A DNA stretch of 64,000 nucleotides, from assembly GCF_019924635.1 (NCBI RefSeq), contig NZ_CP065037.1, forward strand, positions 3,348,001 through 3,412,000, read 5' to 3'. The notes under the pieces are model-generated. The model was not told the origin of the DNA. It saw only the letters and a program-made list of their open reading frames with translations, and made no database searches. Position numbers and translations under genes: made by a program. Shown one piece after another: positions 34,110 to 40,612 of the stretch (its first letter is position 1; each line of letters opens with the position of its first letter). The DNA comes from Leifsonia sp. ZF2019 (GTDB lineage: Bacteria > Actinomycetota > Actinomycetes > Actinomycetales > Microbacteriaceae).

Positions 34110-34954
34110 GGTCGCTCCGTTCTCGAGAGGGCCGCGACGTCCGCGACGCCGAACGACCCCGTGCGGATCCGTTCGCCGGGCGTCGCGCGGGCGGGATCGG
34201 CCGCCGCGAGGGAGACGGTGTACGGGTGCTGCGGGTGCTCCAGGACCTGCGCGGCCGGGCCGTCCTCGACGACCGTGCCGCCGTACATGACGACGACGCG
34301 GTCGCACCAGCGACCGACCGAGCGCAGATCGTGGCTCAGCCAGAGGACCGTGGTGCCGGCCTCCGCGGCGAGCCCGAAGATCAGCGTCGCCACGTCGGCG
34401 CGCACGTTGCTGTCGAGCGCGGCGGTCGGCTCGTCGGCGACGAGCAGACGCGGCGAACGCGCCATGGTCATGGCGATCACCACGCGTTGCGCCATCCCGC
34501 CCGAGATCTGATGCGGGAACAGGCGCAGCACCCGCTCGGGCTCCCGGATGCGGACGCTCTCCAACCGGGCGACCAGGGCCGCCGTGTCGGTCGGGAGGCC
34601 GCGGAGTGCGAGCGCCAGCTGGCGCCCGATCCTCATGGTGGGGTCGAGCGCGGCCACGGGATCCTGGGGGATGAAGCCGAGGCAGTCTCTGCGGAGGCGA
34701 CGGATGCCGTCGTCGCCGAGGTCGAGCAGCGCGCTGCCGTCGACGAGCGCGCGTGTCGCGGTGACGGTGGCGTTGGCCGGCAGGAGCCTCCCGCACAGCA
34801 GCCCGAGGGTGGACTTGCCCGAGCCGGACTCGCCCACGATGCCGACGGTCTCGCCCGGCTCGACGCGCAGGGTGGCGCGGTCGAGGGCGCGCACGCGGGT
34901 GCCGCGGGTGGAGTACTCGACGGTGGCGTCCTGGAGGTCGAGGATCGCGGTCAT
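34106..34954 (-). CDS. Peptide-type ABC transporter ATPase 1 (DppD/OppD-like)
   Basis: A 282-residue ABC ATPase pairing with ATPase 2. Walker A 'GESGSGKST' (41-49), signature 'ISGGMAQRV', Walker B 'LLVADEPTAALD' and 'WLSHD' are present; residues about 245-275 ('HPQHPYTVSLAAADP') are the start of the oligopeptide/dipeptide transporter C-terminal region. The start overlaps the stop of the second permease gene (ATGA), and its own stop overlaps ATPase 2, so all five transporter parts are coupled. Confidence 0.92.
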   Translation of the reverse strand: MTAILDLQDATVEYSTRGTRVRALDRATLRVEPGETVGIVGESGSGKSTLGLLCGRLLPANATVTATRALVDGSALLDLGDDGIRRLRRDCLGFIPQDPVAALDPTMRIGRQLALALRGLPTDTAALVARLESVRIREPERVLRLFPHQISGGMAQRVVIAMTMARSPRLLVADEPTAALDSNVRADVATLIFGLAAEAGTTVLWLSHDLRSVGRWCDRVVVMYGGTVVEDGPAAQVLEHPQHPYTVSLAAADPARATPGERIRTGSFGVADVAALSRTERP

Positions 34955-35832
34955 GTCAGTCTCCTCGCTTCCCGCGGGTCGAAGCGGTCGCGCAGGGCGT
35001 CGCCGATGAGGTTGATGGCCAGGATGGCGACGACGAGCACCGCTCCGGGGGCGATGATCAGCCACGGCGCCGTCACCATGTAGACCGTGCCCTCCTGCAC
35101 CAGCAGACCCAACGAGGACGCGGGCGGCTGGACGCCGTAGCCGAGGAAGGAGAGCCCGCCTTCCACGAGGATCGCGACCGAGAGCGCGTACGTCCCCTGC
35201 ACCGCGACGGTGCCGGCGACGTTGCGGAGCACATGCCGCGTCATGATCGTCCGGGAGGTCACACCGCTGATCACGGCCGAGGTGATGAAGTCGCGCTCGA
35301 CGACCTGCCGGGTCGCCTGCCCGACCATCCTCGTCATCAGCGGCACGGTCACGAGCACGATGCTGGCGAGGGCGGCCACGATGCCGGGACCGACGACGGC
35401 CGCGACCAGGATCGCGAGCACGATCGCCGGGAACGCGTAGAGGATGTCGCCCACCCGCATGATCGTCCCGCCGGTCTTGCCGCCGCGGTAGCCGGCGACG
35501 ATGCCGCAGAACGTCGCGATGACCGCGGTGAGCGCGACGGCCACGGCCGACAGCAGCAGCGTCGTCGTGATCCCCTCCAGCAGTCGGGGCAGGAGCGAGC
35601 GGCCGAGGCTGTCCGTCCCGGCGGGGAACTCCAGCGACGGCGGCGCCAGCCGGCGTCCCACGATGTCGGTGGGGCTGCCGCCCAGGCCGAGCAGGCGGCC
35701 CAGGACCGCGGAGAGGAAGAGGACCGTCAGCACCCACATGGCCGACGTGGTCAGGGCGTCGAACGAGGCGAGGTAGCGCCAGGCCCGTGCAAGGGCGTTG
35801 CCGCTGCGCTTCTCGGAGATGATCGCGGTCAT
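34951..35832 (-). CDS. Peptide-type ABC permease 2 (DppC-like)
   Basis: A 293-residue permease with an N-terminal helix (about 30-50) and the five-helix BPD-transport core. 'PAGTDSLGRSLLPRLLEGITTTLL' is the DppC-family entry, and the coupling loop 'RDFITSAVISGVTSRTIMTRHVLRN' contacts the ATPases; 'EGGLSFLGYGVQPPASSLGLLV' is also typical. Start and stop overlap neighbours as ATGA. Confidence 0.92.
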   Translation of the reverse strand: MTAIISEKRSGNALARAWRYLASFDALTTSAMWVLTVLFLSAVLGRLLGLGGSPTDIVGRRLAPPSLEFPAGTDSLGRSLLPRLLEGITTTLLLSAVAVALTAVIATFCGIVAGYRGGKTGGTIMRVGDILYAFPAIVLAILVAAVVGPGIVAALASIVLVTVPLMTRMVGQATRQVVERDFITSAVISGVTSRTIMTRHVLRNVAGTVAVQGTYALSVAILVEGGLSFLGYGVQPPASSLGLLVQEGTVYMVTAPWLIIAPGAVLVVAILAINLIGDALRDRFDPREARRLT

Positions 35833-36800
35833 GCTCTCCTCCCCTTCTTCGCGACGCTGACGCGGGGGTCGATGACGCCGGTGAGCACGTCGACCATCAG
35901 GCTCGCGAGCACGAAGACCGCGGTCGCGAGCAGGACGCAGGCCTGGATCACGGTGTAATCGCGGCGGCTCAGCGCGAGGACGAGGTAGCTGCCGAGGCCG
36001 GACACGTTGAACACCTGCTCGACGATCACGGCCCCGCCCAGGAGGTAGGCCGTGATCGTCGCGGTCAGGGTCAGGACGGGGATGAGGGCGTTGCGCAGGA
36101 CGTGGTGCCGCACGATGAACCACGGCGACTCCCCGCGGGCGACGGCGGCGGCGATGTGCGGCTCGACCAGCACGCCCATCACCGAGTCCCGGGTCGTGCG
36201 AGCGGTGGCCGCCACGCAGAAGATGGAGAGCACCAACGCCGGCAGCAGAAGACTCACCGTCCCCGCCCAGAAGTCCTGAGCCGGGGAGACGAAGCCTCCC
36301 ACCGACAGACCCAGATCGAACCGGGAGAACACGAACACCACGATCGAGCCGACGACGAACTCCGGGAGGCTGATCCCGATGGTCGACACGATCCGCGTGA
36401 GCGCGCTGCGTCGGCCGGTCGACGCGTGCGTGCCTGCGGCGATCCCGAGCGGGACACCGACGAGCAGGGTGACGATCATCGCGATCGCCGCCAGCATCGC
36501 CGTGACGGGGAGCCGTGCGAGGATCTCGTCGAGCACCGGTCGCTGGCTGGCGAGCGACAGGCCGAAGTCGCCGCGCATCGCGCTGCCGAGCCAGAGCGCG
36601 TACTGCTCGGGCAGGCTCTTGCCGAGGCCGAGCGTCTGCCGCAGCTGCTCCTTCGCCGCGTCGCTCGAGAGCGGGCCGAGCACGATCTGGCTGAAATCGC
36701 CGGGGAGGCTCCTGATCGCCACGAAGATCAGGATCGAAGCGCCGAGCAGCACCGCCAGTGCGCTCAGGAGCCTCCCCGGAAGCCACCGGAGGACACGCAT
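35829..36800 (-). CDS. Peptide-type ABC permease 1 (DppB-like)
   Basis: A 323-residue permease of the DppB/OppB family: N-terminal membrane anchor 'LLSALAVLLGASILIFVAIRSLPGD' (about 10-35), six further helices and the 'LGKSLPEQYALWLGSAMRGDFGLSL' segment characteristic of the family. The coupling loop is 'VLVEPHIAAAVARGESPWFIVRHHVLRNALIPV'. It begins two bases after the stop of the binding-protein gene. Confidence 0.92.
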   Translation of the reverse strand: MRVLRWLPGRLLSALAVLLGASILIFVAIRSLPGDFSQIVLGPLSSDAAKEQLRQTLGLGKSLPEQYALWLGSAMRGDFGLSLASQRPVLDEILARLPVTAMLAAIAMIVTLLVGVPLGIAAGTHASTGRRSALTRIVSTIGISLPEFVVGSIVVFVFSRFDLGLSVGGFVSPAQDFWAGTVSLLLPALVLSIFCVAATARTTRDSVMGVLVEPHIAAAVARGESPWFIVRHHVLRNALIPVLTLTATITAYLLGGAVIVEQVFNVSGLGSYLVLALSRRDYTVIQACVLLATAVFVLASLMVDVLTGVIDPRVSVAKKGRRA

Positions 36801-36802
36801 CG

Positions 36803-38428
36803 CTACTTCGACCCCGTCAGCCGGAAGTCGGTGAGGTAGCGGAAGATGTCGCCGTAGCCCTCGGTCGAGTTGATCGTGGCGCTCAGCTTGTCGGTGCGGT
36901 ACGCGATCACGCCGGGCCGGGTCATCAGGGGCACCTGCTCCGCCGTGCGATCGACTTCGGCGCACAGCTTGGTGAGGACGGCGTCGCGCGAGTCGCCGAC
37001 GGGCTCCTCGTTGGCCTGCACCACCAGGTCGTTGAGCGTCTTCGAGCCCGTCATGAACCGCGAGGTGAAGGTAGCCTGGTCGGTGTTCCACCAGCGCGAG
37101 ACCATCGCGGCGTCGCCGTAGCCGGCGTACCAGCTGATTCCGAGGTCGGCCGATGCGGTCTTGTCGCCGCCGTAGAACACGTCGGTGTAGGTCGCGGTGT
37201 CGACGAGCTTGATGTCGACCGTGATGCCGTAGGGCCGCAGCTGCTGCTGGATCACCTGTGCGATCTTGCCCGGCGCACTCTCCTCGTTCCAGGTGACCAG
37301 GCTGAGGCGGATGTCGCTCGCGCCCGCGTCCTTCAGCAGCTTCGTGATGTCGTCCTTGCTGAGGGTGGCGGACGGGAGCTCGGAAGGCGTGCAGGAGCCG
37401 GGGAGCCCGACCGGGGTGACGCCCGTGGCCTTGCCGTGGCCGGCGAGCGTGAGGTCCGACAGCTGGGCGCGGTCGATGGCGGCGTTCACGGCGAACCGCA
37501 CCTTCTCGTCATGCAGAGGGGAGGACGGGTCGGTCGAGTTGAGGATGAGGTAGTAGAAGTCGGTGTTCTGCTGGTTGACCGCCTTGACCTCTTTGGTGCC
37601 GGCGAGGAGATCGAGCGTGTCGGCGTTGTTGAAGAAGGCGTACTGCACGCTGCCGTCGCGGATGGCCGCCAGGCGGCTCGCCTCGTCCGGGACGATCTTG
37701 ATGTCGAGCGTGTCGGGGCCGACCTTCTTCGCGTCGTAGTAGTGCGGGTTCTTCTCGAAGGTCCACGACTCGTCCTGCACGTGCGAGGAGGCGACGTAGG
37801 GACCCGTGCCGACCATCTGCTTGGCGAGGTCGATCGTGCCCGCGCGCACCTCCGCGGCGGGGACGATCGCGGCCGGGGTGTTGGCGAGCGCTCCGAGGAG
37901 CGCGGTGTACGGCGCGGAGAGGTGGATGGTCACCTCGTCGGGCGCGTTGACCTCCACGGAGGAGATCGGGCCGAGCTGGAGCGCCCAGGACGATTTGCTC
38001 TCCTGGAGCAGCTCGATGCTGCCCTTGACGTCGTCTGCGGTCATGGGACGGCCGTTGGAGAACACGGCGTCCGTGCGGAGGTGGAAGACGTATTCGGTGG
38101 GGCTGACGATGTCCCACGAGGTGGCGAGTTCGGGCTTGAACCCGAACTTCTGGTCGACGGTGACGAGCGTCTGATAGCTGAGCCCCTCGATCGTCCAGGA
38201 GCGTGCGGTGGTCGCGTACCGCGGGTCGAGGCCGTTCGCCTCGACCGTGTCGTAGTCGAGGTCGGCGTGCAGGGTGCCCCCGGTGGGGAGCGAGGTGTCT
38301 GCGACGCTGAGGAAGCCGGGAGAGACGTCGCCGGTTCCCGAGCTGACGTCTTTGTCATTCGAGGAACAGGCGGTGAGGAGCAGGGCGACCGTGACGACGG
38401 CCGTCCCGATTGTCAGGGATTTTCGCAT
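36803..38428 (-). CDS. Peptide-type ABC substrate-binding lipoprotein (SBP family 5)
   Basis: A 541-residue extracellular lipoprotein. The lipobox is 'LLTAC' with Cys21 as the lipidated residue; the rest is a family 5 solute-binding fold, with 'DPRYATTARSWTIEGLSYQTLVTVD', 'FHLRTDAVFSNGRPMTADDV' and 'VGTGPYVASS'. Family 5 proteins bind peptides, nickel chelates, opines or oligosaccharides, so the ligand is open. It heads an eight- or nine-gene leftward operon. A LacI-like palindrome lies 88-107 bp upstream of the start. Confidence 0.92.
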   Translation of the reverse strand: MRKSLTIGTAVVTVALLLTACSSNDKDVSSGTGDVSPGFLSVADTSLPTGGTLHADLDYDTVEANGLDPRYATTARSWTIEGLSYQTLVTVDQKFGFKPELATSWDIVSPTEYVFHLRTDAVFSNGRPMTADDVKGSIELLQESKSSWALQLGPISSVEVNAPDEVTIHLSAPYTALLGALANTPAAIVPAAEVRAGTIDLAKQMVGTGPYVASSHVQDESWTFEKNPHYYDAKKVGPDTLDIKIVPDEASRLAAIRDGSVQYAFFNNADTLDLLAGTKEVKAVNQQNTDFYYLILNSTDPSSPLHDEKVRFAVNAAIDRAQLSDLTLAGHGKATGVTPVGLPGSCTPSELPSATLSKDDITKLLKDAGASDIRLSLVTWNEESAPGKIAQVIQQQLRPYGITVDIKLVDTATYTDVFYGGDKTASADLGISWYAGYGDAAMVSRWWNTDQATFTSRFMTGSKTLNDLVVQANEEPVGDSRDAVLTKLCAEVDRTAEQVPLMTRPGVIAYRTDKLSATINSTEGYGDIFRYLTDFRLTGSK

Positions 38429-38515
38429 GCTGGCGACTCCTTGCGCTGTGGGTGCGGCGAGGCCGCGGGGGCGGGCGGATGGGGGTGGGGGGACCCGGAG
38501 TTGCAGTGAAGTGCG

Positions 38516-38535
38516 ATGCCGGATCGTTCCGGCAT
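38516..38535. promoter_or_regulatory. LacI-type palindromic operator (left copy)
   Basis: ATGCCGGATCGTTCCGGCAT is a 20-bp palindrome with one mismatched pair and a central CG, the usual shape of LacI-family operators. It stands in the divergent region between the ABC operon and the MOSC gene. Its reverse strand shares 18 consecutive bases with the site at 38685-38702. Confidence 0.75.
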
Positions 38536-38684
38536 TGGAGGCAATGTAGCGTCACCTCGCGAACCGCGTCAATACCCCGAAGCGAGAAAACATCAGCGCA
38601 CTCGACCCGCCCGGGAGTCGGCGGGAGTTCGGCGGCACAGCCGGCCATTGACGAAGGGTGGCCGATGTCGCTATCTTCGCTGGC

Positions 38685-38704
38685 ATGCCGGAACGATCCG
38701 GCTC
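38685..38704. promoter_or_regulatory. LacI-type palindromic operator (right copy)
   Basis: The 18-mer ATGCCGGAACGATCCGGC at 38685-38702 is identical to the reverse strand of the left operator, 150 bp away. It ends 27 bp before the ATG of the MOSC gene, where a repressor would block that promoter. Two matched sites could also allow looping. Confidence 0.75.
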
Positions 38705-38729
38705 GGACGCACGGCGGAAGGAGCAGCCG

Positions 38730-40571
38730 ATGGCCCCAGCACGCGTCGAGAGCATCCTGCGCTACCCGGTCAAGGGCCTCGCCGGCGTCGCCGCCCGCGG
38801 GCCGGTCGAGCTGCTGCCGGGCCGCGGCCTGCGCTGGGATCGTGGCCACGCGATCGAGAACGGCATCGTCGCGCCGCGCAGCGCCAGCGGATGGAATCCC
38901 CGCGAGACGTACTTCCATGTCGCGAAGAACGAGCAGATCGTCCGGATCGCGACCGCCCTCGACGATGCGGAGAGCCCGCACCCCCTCCTGACGCTGACCA
39001 CACTGCCCGACGGACGGGAAGCGACGCTGCGGCTCGGCGGGGAGACGCTGCAGGCGCAGGCGGTGGACGCCCTCCTGGCCGCTGCGCTCCCCGCCGGCCC
39101 CCTCGGTCCTCCCACCCTGGTCCGCCGGAGCGGCGGCCTCTGGGACTGGCCGGCCGCCGAGCTCTCGATCATCAACCTCGCCACCCTCGAGGCTCTGGCG
39201 GCGGCGGGCGACCATCCCGTCGATCCGCGCCGGTTCCGGGGCAACCTGTACCTGGAGGGCCTGCCCGCCTGGGGTGAGCTGAGGCTCCTCGGGCGCAGGA
39301 TCCGCGTCGGAAGCGCGGTGCTCGAGGTCTTCCAGCCCACCGACCGGTGCCGGGCGACCACGATCGACCCCGCCACCGGCGTCTCGGACCTCAACGTGCC
39401 CGCCCTGCTCGCGAGCCGCTTCGGCCACATGTTCTGCGGCGTGTACGCGCGCGTGATCGACGCGGGCCGGATCGCCGCCGGTGATGAGATCGAGATCGTG
39501 GGCGACGCCGATCCCCGACCGGCAGGGAGCCACGACTGGCCGCGCACCGCACGCGTGCTGGAGCGCGTGGTGGAGTCTCCCTCCGTCGTCAGCTTCTGGT
39601 TCGACGACCCGCTCGGGCTGCTGCCGCTGGCCGCCGCCGGACGGCACGTGCGCATCCACCTCCCGGGCGCGGACGCCCCGGCGTGGCGGTGCTACACGAT
39701 CTCGGGCGTCGAGCCTGGCCGGTTCCGGATCAGCGTCAAACGCGACGGGAGGATCTCCCGTGCGCTGCACGACGCGCTGAGAACGGGCGGCGAACTCGTC
39801 GTCACCGGGCCGTTCGGCGATGTCACCCTCGACGACGCACCGGACGAGACAGGAGGCGTGCTGCTGCTCAGCGCCGGCGTCGGCATCACGCCGACCGTCG
39901 CCATGCTGCGCGCGCTCGGCGAGACCCGCCGCCCTGTGCGGGTCGTGCACACGGAGCGCTCCGGCGACGACCTCTCGCTCTGGCACGAGGTCGTCGCGCT
40001 GTGCGCGATGCTGCCCGACGCCCGCGCACAGCTGCATCTCTCCCGCGAGAGCGATGACCAGACGGCGGAGCTCGGCGCGATCGCCGGCCGCCCCACCGAC
40101 GCCCATCTCTCCGCCGCTCTCTCGGAGCTGGCCGGACCGGACGGCGCGGCGATCGATACGGTCTCCGCGTACGCGTGCGGTCCCGGCACCTTCGCGATCG
40201 ACCTCCGGGACCGGCTCGCGCGGCTCGGGCTGCCCGCCGACCGGTTCGAATACGAGGTGTTCTTCTCGCCGACCGCCGCCGCTCTCGCTCCCGCGCGCAC
40301 GCCCTCGACGGCCGGACCGCACCGCGTCCGCTTCGGGGACGACGAGACCACGTGGACTCCGGCTTCCGGGTCGATCCTCGACGCCGTGGAGGGGGTCGGC
40401 GCCGACTGGCCGAGCGGCTGCCGGGTCGGCGCGTGCGGCACCTGCACGCGCGTGCTGCTCAGTGGGACGGTCGAGTACCTGACCGATCCGCTGACGCCGC
40501 CCGCAGCCGGCTGCGTCCTCGTCTGCTGCACCGCCCCGACCTCGGACGTGACGCTCGAACCGCCCGCCTGA
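38730..40571 (+). CDS. MOSC/flavin reductase/2Fe-2S ferredoxin three-domain oxidoreductase
   Basis: A 613-residue hybrid enzyme. Residues about 1-255 are a MOSC unit ('SILRYPVKGLAG', 'FRGNLYLEGLPAWGE', 'VFQPTDRCRATTIDP', with the Cys that binds molybdenum cofactor), about 265-360 an FAD-binding ferredoxin-reductase domain ('RCYTISG'), about 370-500 the NAD(P) domain ('LLLSAGVGITPTVAMLRAL'), and the C-terminus a plant-type 2Fe-2S ferredoxin with Cys564-x4-Cys569-x2-Cys572 and Cys600/601. Related MOSC proteins reduce N-hydroxylated compounds; here electron supply is built in. ATG 38730 follows AAGGAG. A LacI-type site lies directly upstream, tying it to the amide-hydrolase operon. Confidence 0.88.
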   Translation: MAPARVESILRYPVKGLAGVAARGPVELLPGRGLRWDRGHAIENGIVAPRSASGWNPRETYFHVAKNEQIVRIATALDDAESPHPLLTLTTLPDGREATLRLGGETLQAQAVDALLAAALPAGPLGPPTLVRRSGGLWDWPAAELSIINLATLEALAAAGDHPVDPRRFRGNLYLEGLPAWGELRLLGRRIRVGSAVLEVFQPTDRCRATTIDPATGVSDLNVPALLASRFGHMFCGVYARVIDAGRIAAGDEIEIVGDADPRPAGSHDWPRTARVLERVVESPSVVSFWFDDPLGLLPLAAAGRHVRIHLPGADAPAWRCYTISGVEPGRFRISVKRDGRISRALHDALRTGGELVVTGPFGDVTLDDAPDETGGVLLLSAGVGITPTVAMLRALGETRRPVRVVHTERSGDDLSLWHEVVALCAMLPDARAQLHLSRESDDQTAELGAIAGRPTDAHLSAALSELAGPDGAAIDTVSAYACGPGTFAIDLRDRLARLGLPADRFEYEVFFSPTAAALAPARTPSTAGPHRVRFGDDETTWTPASGSILDAVEGVGADWPSGCRVGACGTCTRVLLSGTVEYLTDPLTPPAAGCVLVCCTAPTSDVTLEPPA

Positions 40572-40612
40572 CCGCCACACCCTCCTGACCCCTCCCTTCC
40601 GAAGGAACCGAC

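Noticed and set aside
38658..38729. Upstream start of the MOSC enzyme at 38658 or 38685
   Set aside because: The ATG at 38685 is part of the palindromic operator and has no ribosome site, while ATG 38730 follows AAGGAG and begins at the conserved MOSC sequence.
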